Below, in pieces: positions 7,287 to 15,220 of a stretch of 64,000 nucleotides of DNA (position 1 is its first letter; each line of letters opens with the position of its first letter). The notes beneath the pieces are model-generated. The model was not told the origin of the DNA and ran no database searches. It worked only from the letters and a program-made list of their open reading frames with translations. Source of the stretch: CAZHON01 sp964534565 (GTDB taxonomy: Bacteria; Patescibacteriota; Gracilibacteria; Peribacterales; Peribacteraceae); the NCBI GenBank assembly GCA_964534565.1, contig CAZHON010000003.1, forward strand, positions 1 to 64,000, in the 5' to 3' direction. Position numbers and translations under genes: made by a program.

Positions 7287-8699
7287 TTATCCAACACTTC
7301 CTTCCATCTCAAGCTCAATCAAACGATTCATCTCCACCGCATATTCAAGCGGCAACAGACGCACAATAGGCTCAATGAAGCCATTTACGATCATTGCACG
7401 TGCTTCGTCTTTCCCAATGCCGCGAGAGCAGAGGTAGAACAAATCTTCTTCGCTGAGCTTCCCCACCGTCGCTTCGTGGGCGATCGTCACATCGTTGTTG
7501 CGAATCTGCATGTCAGGGATCGTGTCGGTACGACTGCGTTCATCGAGCAACAGTGCATCACACTCCACACTGATCGCACAGTCATGTGCGTTCGGTGCGA
7601 CCTTCACCTGCCCGCGGTACACGGCGCACCCTCCGTCTTTGCTGATCGACTTACTGATCACGGTGGAGTTCGTATGGGGAGCGAGGTGCAGCACCTTGGC
7701 GCCCGTATCCTGCCACTGGTTTGTGTTCGCAAAGGCGATCGCCATGTGGTTGCAGCTCGCACCTTCACCGACCAACACTGAACAGGGGTAGAGCATGGTC
7801 ACACCGCTGCCCATGTTGCCGCCGACCCACTCCATCACAGCATCTTTCTGCACGATCGCGCGCTTGGTATTGAGGTTATAGGTGTCCCGACTCCAGTTCT
7901 CCACCGAGCTGTAGCGACACTTGGCGTTTGGCTTCACAAAGATCTCTACAAGGCCTGCGTGCAATGCGTGGCTGCCGTACTTTGGCGCACTGCAACCTTC
8001 GATGTAATGCACGTCTGCCCCCTCCTCCACAATGACCAGGGTATGTTCAAACTGACCCATGTTCTTCGCGTTCATGCGGAAGTACGCCTGGAGAGGGTCA
8101 CGCACTTTCACTCCCTTCGGCACATACAAAAATGTTCCGCCGCTCCACACCGCTCCGTGCAGTGCCGCGAACTTGTGGTCGGTCGCAGGCACACATTTCA
8201 TGAAGTGTTCCTTCACTAAATCGCTGTACTGCTGGACCGCTACATCCATGTCCAGGAACACGACACCGAGTTTGTCCCACTCTTCCTTCAACTTGTGGTA
8301 CACGACTTCGCTCTCGTACTGCGCACCGACACCGGCGAGCATTTTTCGTTCGGCTTCCGGGATTCCAAGTCGATCGTAAACCTTGCGGACTTCCTCAGGC
8401 ACCTCGCCCCAATCTTCCGTCGTGCTGCCGGCACCGCTGCGTGCGTAGTAGATGATGTCATCGAGATCGAGCTTGGACAGGTCTGCACCCCACGTGGGCA
8501 GCGGCTTCTCGTTGTAGATCCTCAGACACTCCAATCGATGCTCCAACATCCACTGAGGCTCGTTTTTGTCGGCGCTGATCTGGCGGACCAAGGCCTCACT
8601 CACGCCCCGCTGGACCCCATCGGTATAGGGCGAGGGGTTCGCGTCATCGAAGATGCTGCGTTCGAGGTGGCCGAAAATAGTCTCCTGGGCTTGAGCCAT
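7287..8699 (-). CDS. sufB: Fe-S cluster assembly protein SufB
   Basis: The 470-residue length is typical of SufB. Family signatures are present: ADVHYIEGCSAPKYGSHALH, RAIVQKDAVMEWVGGNMGS, SRTDTIPDMQIRNNDVTIAH and the C-terminal EEDLFYLCSRGIGKDEARAM. SufB with SufC and SufD forms the SUF scaffold complex that assembles Fe-S clusters. A -10 TATAGT with upstream TGg (minus strand 8708-8713) ends 8 nt before ATG 8699, so the transcript is likely leaderless. It is not next to sufC or sufD, which is unusual for this system; no SufS or SufU is in the window. Confidence 0.96.
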   Translation of the reverse strand: MAQAQETIFGHLERSIFDDANPSPYTDGVQRGVSEALVRQISADKNEPQWMLEHRLECLRIYNEKPLPTWGADLSKLDLDDIIYYARSGAGSTTEDWGEVPEEVRKVYDRLGIPEAERKMLAGVGAQYESEVVYHKLKEEWDKLGVVFLDMDVAVQQYSDLVKEHFMKCVPATDHKFAALHGAVWSGGTFLYVPKGVKVRDPLQAYFRMNAKNMGQFEHTLVIVEEGADVHYIEGCSAPKYGSHALHAGLVEIFVKPNAKCRYSSVENWSRDTYNLNTKRAIVQKDAVMEWVGGNMGSGVTMLYPCSVLVGEGASCNHMAIAFANTNQWQDTGAKVLHLAPHTNSTVISKSISKDGGCAVYRGQVKVAPNAHDCAISVECDALLLDERSRTDTIPDMQIRNNDVTIAHEATVGKLSEEDLFYLCSRGIGKDEARAMIVNGFIEPIVRLLPLEYAVEMNRLIELEMEGSVG

Positions 8700-8727
8700 G
8701 GAGCGACACTATACCATCTTTCAAGGC

Positions 8728-9252
8728 TTATTCCGCCTGTTCCATCCAGTCATTGAACCCTCTTCTGTGCAGCTCTTGTCGAATCCCTATGATGATCTGC
8801 GACTGAAAATAACAATGTAAATAATCAAGAGGGATAGAAAGGGACTGGCAATCTCCTATCTCTTTTATTTTATGATCCAGTGCCGCCAATTCTTGACGAT
8901 TCCATGCAGGTAATGGATTCAGTGCTGCATCTGGACTCCATCGGACCAATGCCCTCATTCTTGGTAATGCAATTTCCGTTCCTGCGTTCCGAAAGGATCT
9001 CTTCACATCAATCAATCCGTGCCGGGTGTACTCAACCTTGTCCGCACCCGATTCACGAGTGTCTAGAAGATAGTTCTGATGGAAATCAACATCTGGAGAC
9101 ATCGGCGCAAAGAAAAATAATGTCGCCACACGTTCTTCGTTATCGGTAATCACTGTGCGAATCACATCGGACACTTCTGCTTCCGATGCCACAAGAGCCG
9201 CTTCAGACTCTTCTTCGTTTGTATGCCTATACTCGACGTAATATGTCGCCAA
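8728..9252 (-). CDS. Hypothetical protein (174 aa), TTG start
   Basis: The frame begins at TTG 9252 (then ATYYVEYRHT); a minus-strand TAGCAT at 9261-9266 ends 8 nt before it and supports that start as leaderless. The acidic N-terminal part is beta-like, and the C-terminal third is helical (ELAALDHKIKEIGD, DYLHCYFQSQIIIGIRQELH). No signal peptide, membrane segment or known motif is visible. It is divergent from the FMN-binding protein gene, with both promoters packed into about 45 nt. It ends 29 nt before sufB starts. Function unknown. Confidence 0.65.
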   Translation of the reverse strand: MATYYVEYRHTNEEESEAALVASEAEVSDVIRTVITDNEERVATLFFFAPMSPDVDFHQNYLLDTRESGADKVEYTRHGLIDVKRSFRNAGTEIALPRMRALVRWSPDAALNPLPAWNRQELAALDHKIKEIGDCQSLSIPLDYLHCYFQSQIIIGIRQELHRRGFNDWMEQAE

Positions 9253-9298
9253 AGGGGCAGATGCTACTCCTCTTCCAAGACTCTGCTACACTCTTTTT

Positions 9299-9754
9299 AT
9301 GCTTACCGACCTCACCCCACCACAGATCGACGAAATGCTCAAAGGCGCCTATTACGGGCACTTGGGCTGCCATATGGACGACCAGATCTACGTTGTGCCT
9401 ATCACCTTCGTCTACAAGGACAATGCGCTCCTTGCCTACACAACCGAAGGAAAGAAGGTGGAGTTGATGCGCGCGAACCCAAAGGTGTGTGTGCAGACCG
9501 AGAAGATCAACAAAGACGGCAGCTGGGAAAGCGTGATGATGTGGGGAACATTCAAGCAATTGGACGACGCCAACGATCGACAGCAAGCCTGCATGGCACT
9601 GGCTGCACAGTTTGCAAACATCAGCAGCATCGGCGGCGAGGCGCTTGTCTCTCCTCTCATTCGCGACATCTCCAATCCCGACTGGGAGAAGATCGCACCG
9701 ATCGTCTACAAGATCGACATCGAGAAGATGACCGGGAAGTCTGAGAAGGCGTAA
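9299..9754 (+). CDS. Pyridoxamine 5'-phosphate oxidase-like FMN-binding protein
   Basis: The 151-residue protein has the flavin-binding split-barrel pattern: GHLGCHMDDQIYVVPITFVY, then LLAYTTEGKKVELMRANPKV and SVMMWGTFKQL. Family members bind FMN or F420 and act as small-molecule reductases or oxidases; the substrate cannot be read from sequence. The promoter is TGcTACACT (9287-9292), ending 6 nt before ATG 9299, so the mRNA should be leaderless. It is a monocistronic gene, convergent with the GGDEF gene, which ends 9 nt downstream. Confidence 0.85.
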   Translation: MLTDLTPPQIDEMLKGAYYGHLGCHMDDQIYVVPITFVYKDNALLAYTTEGKKVELMRANPKVCVQTEKINKDGSWESVMMWGTFKQLDDANDRQQACMALAAQFANISSIGGEALVSPLIRDISNPDWEKIAPIVYKIDIEKMTGKSEKA

Positions 9755-9762
9755 ACAATGTC

Positions 9763-11022
9763 TTAGACTTTCTTTTTTGTAAGGAGATCGCGCTCAAGAC
9801 GCATGATGATCGCGGCTTGATTGCGAATCTGGAATTCCAACTGTCGAATACGAGCGTCCTTTTGCCAATTGCTCTCTTTCAATTGTCGCACCTCTTCGCG
9901 CAATGCTGCATTCTCGCCTTCCAAACGGCGATTCTCTCCGTTGCGCAATAAGAACGCCTTCCATTTCGGGTCGGTGATCGCAGCGCGGAATTCCACTTTG
10001 TCTTTCTTTAACTTTTCATCGGCGAGTGCAACCATCGAACGCGTTGCATTGATTCCAAGTTCCTCCAAGTCTTTTGCGTCAGCAGTCTCGGGAGAGAGGG
10101 CCATGTCGAGTCCCTGCATAAACGTTGCGGACCCAAAACTGACCGATGGGATGAATGTATCCGGCAACAGCGCGCGCGCCTTTTTAAACTCTTGTTCCAT
10201 TGCCGCTTTGTCTTGAGCGTACTGCTCCTTCTTTTCGTCATTCCACTCTGCATATTCCATCACGAATCCTTCATGGTCGAACGACACATAGGAATTCATA
10301 TGTTCATCTGCTGCAATTTCTTGCTGCACAATTTTCCCGAATTCATTGAGGATATCGGTGGTCACAGGACCGTCGTCGCTGCGAAGAACCACGATGAATT
10401 CATCGCCTGCATAGGAATAGGCCTCCGTCTTATATTTGCGCTCTTTGAGCCAATGGGCGATTGTTCCCGTCGGCTTGCACAGGAACTTCGCAATTCCTTC
10501 CAGGTAGCGCCCTGCGCGTGAGTGACTGGTACAGTCGACGATTGTTTTGGTGCCGTCGACATCGAAGAAGATCGCACCCATGTTCTCAAGATTGCGCATA
10601 CGCTCGTGGCACTTCTCTTCTTGCGCTTCTTGTCCTTTCGCAGCGATGGTAATGAGGTTATGCGCAACGATGGGCGGCAATGTATCGATGTGCGCAATGG
10701 AATGATCATCATTCGAGAGTGTGGAGTCGCGACCGACTTCAAAGTGAGCTCGTAATACCTGGGGGTCCAGGAACATGGACATTGCCATCAATCCGGATTT
10801 ATCAAGATCGGCATAGGACTGACTCGCTCCGCTCGTTTCATCCTGAATTAAAAGATCAAGCTTTCTGCGAACGAGTGCACGAATGTAATCCGGCAACCGT
10901 GGGAGAAGTTGTTCGAACAAATGTGGGGCGCCGTTTGGGTACTCACTTCGGTACAACTCAGAGAGTTTTTGATAGATCTCGCTCCAATCGGTCGTTTCTG
11001 ATGGTTGGATTGCCTCGTTCAT
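9763..11022 (-). CDS. GGDEF-domain protein with variant AGDEF motif and C-terminal coiled coil
   Basis: The 419-residue soluble protein has a helical N-terminal region (1-140), then a GGDEF-like domain: GAIFFDVDGTK near 146 (metal-binding Asp) and YSYAGDEFIVVL near 203-214. The active-site loop reads AGDEF in place of GGDEF, a variant found in some active diguanylate cyclases. An insertion with much Lys and Glu follows, then a C-terminal coiled coil (about 365-415; RRLEGENAALREEVRQLKE). If active it would make cyclic di-GMP; it could also be only a c-di-GMP or nucleotide sensor. No EAL, HD-GYP or PilZ gene is seen in the window. The promoter is unclear. Confidence 0.8.
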   Translation of the reverse strand: MNEAIQPSETTDWSEIYQKLSELYRSEYPNGAPHLFEQLLPRLPDYIRALVRRKLDLLIQDETSGASQSYADLDKSGLMAMSMFLDPQVLRAHFEVGRDSTLSNDDHSIAHIDTLPPIVAHNLITIAAKGQEAQEEKCHERMRNLENMGAIFFDVDGTKTIVDCTSHSRAGRYLEGIAKFLCKPTGTIAHWLKERKYKTEAYSYAGDEFIVVLRSDDGPVTTDILNEFGKIVQQEIAADEHMNSYVSFDHEGFVMEYAEWNDEKKEQYAQDKAAMEQEFKKARALLPDTFIPSVSFGSATFMQGLDMALSPETADAKDLEELGINATRSMVALADEKLKKDKVEFRAAITDPKWKAFLLRNGENRRLEGENAALREEVRQLKESNWQKDARIRQLEFQIRNQAAIIMRLERDLLTKKKV

Positions 11023-11127
11023 TACTTATACTTTTAGAACAATTTGGTTAATATGTCAAATATATTCAACAGGAAATGCGGGGCGCCGAGACTAATCACC
11101 TCTCACGAAAAGCACCATAGGATTTTC

Positions 11128-11472
11128 TTAATCGAACTCTTTCATTCTCCTGAGATAGGCATCGTGTGTCTCTGCATGCAGCATGTAAATGTACTCGTCT
11201 ACATTCGGAAATTCTGCAACGGCAGTCGACACCTCCTGCGCATACCTCTCCACTTCACCGGGCCCCCATTCGAATACTTTTCTCATGCCGTCTGCAGCCT
11301 CGTAACATCTCAGTTCATGCTCAAGCCTCGGGTCCGTATTTGCATAGGAAGTTGCAAAAACATGCAGCATCAAAAGATTCCTCTGTTCATCCGAGACGGA
11401 CAGAGGAATCAATTCTTGGAGATCGGTGATGACGTGTTCGGGAATATCCTGCAATGAAGGTGCGCCTTCCAT
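11128..11472 (-). CDS. Small acidic helical protein (114 aa), unknown
   Basis: The protein is acidic and mostly helical with one Cys and no membrane segment (HVITDLQELIPLSV, EVSTAVAEFPNVDEYIYML). A minus-strand TAGCAT at 11480-11485 ends 7 nt before ATG 11472 and overlaps the end of the upstream SIMPL gene, so it probably has its own leaderless transcript. The 105 nt between it and the GGDEF gene hold no evident gene. No family recognised. Confidence 0.6.
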   Translation of the reverse strand: MEGAPSLQDIPEHVITDLQELIPLSVSDEQRNLLMLHVFATSYANTDPRLEHELRCYEAADGMRKVFEWGPGEVERYAQEVSTAVAEFPNVDEYIYMLHAETHDAYLRRMKEFD

Positions 11473-11482
11473 TGAACGAATG

Positions 11483-12232
11483 CTATCGCAATTCGTACGT
11501 CAGTGTCACCTGGGCTTGTACCTCCTGTTCACCTGCGGGAAGTGGCATTGCTTGCGCTTCTCCACCGCCACCCATGCCCATGACGGACATCGCCTTGTCG
11601 TACATCATTGGTGGTGCGTACACGCCACCCTCGGAAAATCCACGCATGCGTCCGAGCGACTTGCCCAGGTTCTTTGCGAGCAATTCTGCCTTCTCCTGTG
11701 CCTGCTTCACAGCCTTCTCGCGTGCCTCTGCACGAACCTTCTCTGGGTTATCGATCGTGAACTGCACTCCGCCTGCCTGGTTTGCACCGGCTGCCGTTGC
11801 AGCGCTCAGCACATCGCTCGCTTTATCGAGATCGCGCACTTTAATCTCAAGGCTCTGTGATGCCTCAAATCCCTTTGGCACCATGCCTGTCGGTGTGTAG
11901 TCGTACGCTGGGTTCAGGGAGAAATTCTGTGTGGAGATATCCTTCTCATCAACGCCTGCCTTCTTCACAGCATCGATCACGGCGTTCATGTTCTTTGTGA
12001 GAAGTGCCATCGCATCCTTCGCCGTGTTCTGGCGACCGGTCTGCATACCGAGCGAGAGCATCGCAAGATCCGGAACGCCCGACGCCTTTCCTTCTCCGGT
12101 GACGGAGATGGTGAGTGGAGTCAGGTCTTTTTTCTCGATGTATTTACCACCGAGGAAGAAGAGACCTCCGATGATGACGATCGTGAAGACTGCCCACACG
12201 GGGGGACGGACAACAACTGTTTCTGATTCCAT
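11483..12232 (-). CDS. SIMPL-domain (DUF541) exported membrane-anchored protein
   Basis: The 249-residue protein has one N-terminal membrane segment (about 12-30, VWAVFTIVIIGGLFFLGG) followed by the SIMPL pattern: ISVTGEGKASGVPDLAMLSL, AVKKAGVDEKDISTQNFSLN, and AREKAVKQAQEKAELLAKNL. SIMPL/DUF541 proteins face the periplasm or cell exterior and have been linked to oxidative-stress protection and signalling; the molecular role is not settled. The start chosen is ATG 12232 (MESETVVV), which places the anchor at the N-terminus; longer frames upstream lack a good start. No Shine-Dalgarno site is visible. Confidence 0.88.
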   Translation of the reverse strand: MESETVVVRPPVWAVFTIVIIGGLFFLGGKYIEKKDLTPLTISVTGEGKASGVPDLAMLSLGMQTGRQNTAKDAMALLTKNMNAVIDAVKKAGVDEKDISTQNFSLNPAYDYTPTGMVPKGFEASQSLEIKVRDLDKASDVLSAATAAGANQAGGVQFTIDNPEKVRAEAREKAVKQAQEKAELLAKNLGKSLGRMRGFSEGGVYAPPMMYDKAMSVMGMGGGGEAQAMPLPAGEQEVQAQVTLTYELR

Positions 12233-12367
12233 AAAAAGGAGAGAAAGGGATACAAGAGATATTCTGTTTCGTATTACGTAGAGATTCAAGAAAAGTAACA
12301 AAGGAAGGCTGGACAAAGCCTCGTTGCGTACGGGTATTGAAAGAAGCAATTCAAGCCTCTTAGACCC

Positions 12368-12395
12368 TTGACTGATCGATAAATAGTTCTACTTT
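12368..12395 (+). promoter_or_regulatory. Promoter with -35 and -10 for the 141-aa gene
   Basis: TTGACT (12368-12373) and TACTTT (12390-12395) are 16 nt apart. The predicted leader of about 65 nt contains a small hairpin (12407-12425) and a strong Shine-Dalgarno site, unlike the leaderless pattern elsewhere. Confidence 0.55.
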
Positions 12396-12466
12396 GAATC
12401 TACTTCGTAGCCATCGGTGGTCTACAGAAGTACATCCAGGTCCGCTCATTGAAAGGAGTCGGCATC

Positions 12467-12892
12467 ATGCCTCAATCAGGCACTGTCACAGTCGTCAGTT
12501 GGCGACAGTGGCCACGCGATCAAATGCGCGTCAGTACGTTGGTCCAAGTTCCGTCCGAGAATCCCGAGCATCTCCAAGACGCTCCAGAAGATGCGTACGC
12601 AGCCGTGTTCCTGCACATCGAACACAACGTCTTCGATCTGTTCGGCCTGCAGTTGGACATCCCCGTTCAGAAACGTTCGGGCGTGTACTACCTGCGAGGC
12701 GAAGTCCTCACCTTGCAACAGCTGCAAGCACGTCCCGACAGTCGGGCGAAGTACGAGTACATCAAGCAAAAAGTGCACTCGGGTCAGGACTTCGATCGAA
12801 ACGGCTACGTCGCCATTCTGATCGATGGCCAGGTGTTGCCGTTCTACAAACGAGACCGTCTCGTGCCCATCCTCGCAACCGCGGCCAAATAA
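12467..12892 (+). CDS. Hypothetical soluble protein (141 aa)
   Basis: The start is ATG 12467, supported by AAAGGAG (12452-12458) 8 nt upstream. The sequence looks globular and mixed alpha/beta (AVFLHIEHNVFDLFGLQLDI, then GVYYLRGEVLTLQQLQ and GYVAILIDGQVLPFYKRDRL). It has no Cys, no signal peptide and no membrane segment. It lies between the SIMPL gene and sufC, transcribed against both. I do not recognise the family. Confidence 0.75.
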   Translation: MPQSGTVTVVSWRQWPRDQMRVSTLVQVPSENPEHLQDAPEDAYAAVFLHIEHNVFDLFGLQLDIPVQKRSGVYYLRGEVLTLQQLQARPDSRAKYEYIKQKVHSGQDFDRNGYVAILIDGQVLPFYKRDRLVPILATAAK

Positions 12893-12979
12893 CCCGGTGC
12901 GCACGGAAGAGGAAAACGTCGACCCTTTGAAAAGGATCTGGATCCCGCCCGCCGCTCAAGTTGAGTGGTGGGTGGTTTC

Positions 12980-13753
12980 CTACGCACTCACATCCAAAGA
13001 GATACCTTCCTTCACCCCATACTTCGCATATCCATCTTTCTCTAGCTGATGAGCAAGCTGCGGCCCTCCGCTCTCGACCAATTTCCCTGCAACCATCACA
13101 TGCACATGATCGGGCGTGATGAGCTGCAAGATGCGGGCGTAGTGCGTCACGATGAGGCAAGAGAAGCTTGAGGACTTCATACTCGTCACTCCTTCGCCGA
13201 CAATCTTGAGAGCATCGACATCCAGTCCGCTATCCGTTTCGTCGAGCAATGCGAGTGAGGGCTGTAAAACTTTCAGTTGCAAAATCTCCGCCTTCTTTTT
13301 TTCTCCACCGGAGAATCCTTTGTTGATGCTGCGTTCTGCAAACGCAGGGTCCATGTGGAGCGAGGCCATGTGTTCCTTCAATTGTTTTGCGAATGCGATG
13401 GGCGAGAGATGTTCTCCTTCTCCAAGTCGTGCCTTCGCAGCGGCGAGTAAGAAACTACGGAGTGTGACTCCTGCGATTTCTTTCGGATACTGAAATGCGA
13501 GGAACAGTCCTGCGCGCGCTCGCTCGAATGTTTCCATCTGGAGAAGATCTTTTCCTTTGAACTCGATCGTTCCTCCTGTGACTTCGTATGCCGGATGACC
13601 CATCAACGCATTCACCAACGTCGACTTTCCCGAGCCGTTGGGACCCATGATCGCGTGCGTTTCGCCTTCGTTGATGGTCAAGCTTAAGCCCTTCACAATC
13701 TCGCGGTCACCCGCGGAAACGTGGAGGTCTTTGATGGAGAGAAGTGGGGTCAT
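12980..13753 (-). CDS. sufC: Fe-S cluster assembly ATPase SufC
   Basis: The 257-residue ABC ATPase has Walker A GPNGSGKS, SufC-type signature NKGFSGGEKKKAEILQL, Walker B LALLDETDSGLDVDAL and H-loop LIVTHYARIL. SufC powers conformational change in the SufBCD scaffold. The start is ATG 13753 (MTPLLSIKDLHV), with a minus-strand TGcTACACT at 13763-13768 ending 9 nt upstream; longer frames run into the divergent ferredoxin promoter. sufB and sufD are not adjacent but lie downstream on the same strand. The divergent 2Fe-2S ferredoxin fits an Fe-S role. Confidence 0.96.
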   Translation of the reverse strand: MTPLLSIKDLHVSAGDREIVKGLSLTINEGETHAIMGPNGSGKSTLVNALMGHPAYEVTGGTIEFKGKDLLQMETFERARAGLFLAFQYPKEIAGVTLRSFLLAAAKARLGEGEHLSPIAFAKQLKEHMASLHMDPAFAERSINKGFSGGEKKKAEILQLKVLQPSLALLDETDSGLDVDALKIVGEGVTSMKSSSFSCLIVTHYARILQLITPDHVHVMVAGKLVESGGPQLAHQLEKDGYAKYGVKEGISLDVSA

Positions 13754-13762
13754 TGGGCGCAG

Positions 13763-13797
13763 AGTGTAGCATTTTTTCTCTCCAAAAGTGCTACACT
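13763..13797. promoter_or_regulatory. Compact divergent promoter pair, sufC / ferredoxin
   Basis: Two extended -10 boxes of identical sequence (TGcTACACT) face outward: 13763-13768 on minus for sufC and 13792-13797 on plus for the ferredoxin. Only 52 nt separate the two start codons, and the two promoters overlap in the -35 zone, so firing may be mutually exclusive or co-regulated. Confidence 0.65.
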
Positions 13798-13805
13798 CCC
13801 CACCC

Positions 13806-14093
13806 GTGCCGAAAGTCACCTTCATCATCAATGGCCAAGAACAAGTGGTCGAAGCCAAGAAAGGCGAGAGTATTCTCAAAATCGCACTCGATCACAACAT
13901 TCCCATGGAGCATGCCTGTGGAGGGAACGGCTTTTGCACGACCTGTATGTGCAATGTGCACGCCGGTATGGAAAGCCTGCCCCCACGCAACGACCGCGAG
14001 GAGAATATGGGCATTACCAGCGACCCCTATCGCCTCAGCTGCCAAACACGAGTGCAAGATGAAGACGTCAAAATTGAAGTGTTGGAGATCTAA
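13806..14093 (+). CDS. fdx: [2Fe-2S] ferredoxin
   Basis: The 95-residue protein has the plant/adrenodoxin-type fold with cluster ligands in HACGGNGFCTTC (Cys-x5-Cys-x2-Cys) and the fourth in RLSCQT. An additional Cys follows closely (CTTCMC). It would carry electrons for redox or for Fe-S assembly, consistent with the divergent sufC. The start is GTG 13806, 8 nt after the -10 TACACT (13792-13797); no ATG or Shine-Dalgarno site lies in a suitable place. It is a single-gene unit. Confidence 0.92.
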   Translation: MPKVTFIINGQEQVVEAKKGESILKIALDHNIPMEHACGGNGFCTTCMCNVHAGMESLPPRNDREENMGITSDPYRLSCQTRVQDEDVKIEVLEI

Positions 14094-14184
14094 GTAAAGT
14101 ATACTTTGCAATGTTTTGGGGGTGTGTATACTGCGGGCAGTTGGTTTTGTCTGCTTCTCTACTCTGTTGGTAAGGATCCAATTG

Positions 14185-14286
14185 ATGAGAAACTTCAAGA
14201 AGGGCCGTTATCGCATTTACATCAAGCGAGGGCGAGTAAAGCGAATGCCCATCCTCCGAAGTCCGCGTCGACTCGGAGCAGCATAA
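14185..14286 (+). CDS. Tiny highly basic protein (33 aa), unknown
   Basis: ATG 14185 opens a 33-codon frame with 12 Arg/Lys residues (MRNFKKGRYRIYIKRGRVKR, then MPILRSPRRLGAA). AAGGAT at 14172-14177 is a weak ribosome site. TTGCAA (14107) and TATACT (about 14128) could form its promoter. The composition resembles very small ribosomal or RNA-binding proteins such as bTHX, but I see no specific match, and it could be a chance frame or part of a small RNA. Confidence 0.35.
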   Translation: MRNFKKGRYRIYIKRGRVKRMPILRSPRRLGAA

Positions 14287-14324
14287 GCTGACGACACTCG
14301 TCGCTCAGCTCCCACCAACTATCA

Positions 14325-14354
14325 ACCCAGGTGCATCGAAAGATGCACCTGGGT
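14325..14354. repeat. Perfect 13-bp hairpin with GAAA tetraloop
   Basis: ACCCAGGTGCATC (14325-14337) pairs perfectly with GATGCACCTGGGT (14342-14354) around GAAA. No T-run follows on either strand, so it is not a simple intrinsic terminator, though it lies between convergent genes. It is next to a REP-like sequence. Confidence 0.6.
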
Positions 14355-14360
14355 CCCGCC

Positions 14361-14382
14361 ATGGATTCGACAAGCTCACCAT
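14361..14382. repeat. REP-like element
   Basis: ATGG and CCAT bound a core TTCGACAAGCTCA. This core resembles the widespread bacterial REP consensus associated with RAYT transposases (TTCGACAAGCTCA between ATGGT-type arms). No transposase is in the window. The rest of 14287-14392 has no gene. Confidence 0.45.
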
Positions 14383-14392
14383 GACACTGTTT

Positions 14393-15220
14393 TTACGACT
14401 GTGAGTTTTCTGTGATCGTTGCAAGCTTCGCCTTCACAGCATCGTTGTACGGTTCGAGTTTGTTGATGCGGCGATACACCTCTTCTGCTTTTTCCGGCTG
14501 ATTGATTTGCAGGTAACACTCGGCAAGAAGATGGAGCAATTCCGTATCGCGTGAGAGGAACTGGATCGCTTTCTCCAGCAGCGGAGCAGCCTCTTCAAAT
14601 CGCTGTGCAGCAATGCAAGCACGACCAAGAGCGGCACAACGCTCCGGGCTCTTCGGATCGCGGTTCAATGCTTCCTGGTATGCATGACATGCCTCAACGA
14701 ATTTTCCCTGCTTGTAGTACGCGAGTCCAAGGTTTGCATGGAACGACACATCGTCTCGCATGTGGAGGAGCTCGCGGTACATCGCCTCTGCTTTATTTTC
14801 GCGATCAGTTGTGAGGTACAACTTCGCCAACTCCGCACGCACTTCGATTGCTTGTGGCTGAATGGTGAGCGCTTGAATGAAGATGCGCTCGGCTTCTTCC
14901 GTCTTCTGTTGAGCGAGTGCTTTTTCAGCCTCACGCAGAAGCGAACGCACCTGTTGCAATTCGATTGCGGAAGTACGTGGATTCTTGTGCGGACGGATGA
15001 TGCGGGTCTCCTCCAAAATCTGCGCGCCGCGCTCCTCCACCGCCAACATACGCTGCTTCACCGAACGCACGAATCGACGAACGATTCGCTGCTGTAAGAG
15101 CAAGCGCACCGCAACGATTGCGACGAAACCCACAAGAGAGCCGATGAGGACAACGACGTAGACCATCCAATAAAAGGGGCGAGCCAACCTACCATGCAGG
15201 GCATAAAAGGACAAGTGCAC
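14393..15220 (-). CDS. Membrane-anchored TPR protein
   Basis: The 275-residue protein has one N-terminal membrane segment (about 17-42, FYWMVYVVVLIGSLVG...) and then a linker and five or so tetratricopeptide repeats (for example AEAMYRELLHMRDDVSFHAN, LGLAYYKQGKFVEACHAYQE, AEEVYRRINKLEPYNDAVKA). TPR arrays scaffold protein complexes, here on the cytoplasmic or outer face of the membrane. The GTG start overlaps the lspA stop by one base (TAGTG), so translation is probably coupled and the two form an operon. No enzymatic domain seen. Confidence 0.85.
   Translation of the reverse strand: MHLSFYALHGRLARPFYWMVYVVVLIGSLVGFVAIVAVRLLLQQRIVRRFVRSVKQRMLAVEERGAQILEETRIIRPHKNPRTSAIELQQVRSLLREAEKALAQQKTEEAERIFIQALTIQPQAIEVRAELAKLYLTTDRENKAEAMYRELLHMRDDVSFHANLGLAYYKQGKFVEACHAYQEALNRDPKSPERCAALGRACIAAQRFEEAAPLLEKAIQFLSRDTELLHLLAECYLQINQPEKAEEVYRRINKLEPYNDAVKAKLATITENSQS

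Noticed and set aside
14325..14354. Perfect hairpin as an intrinsic terminator
   Set aside because: No U-tract follows on either strand, so it is listed as a structured repeat instead.
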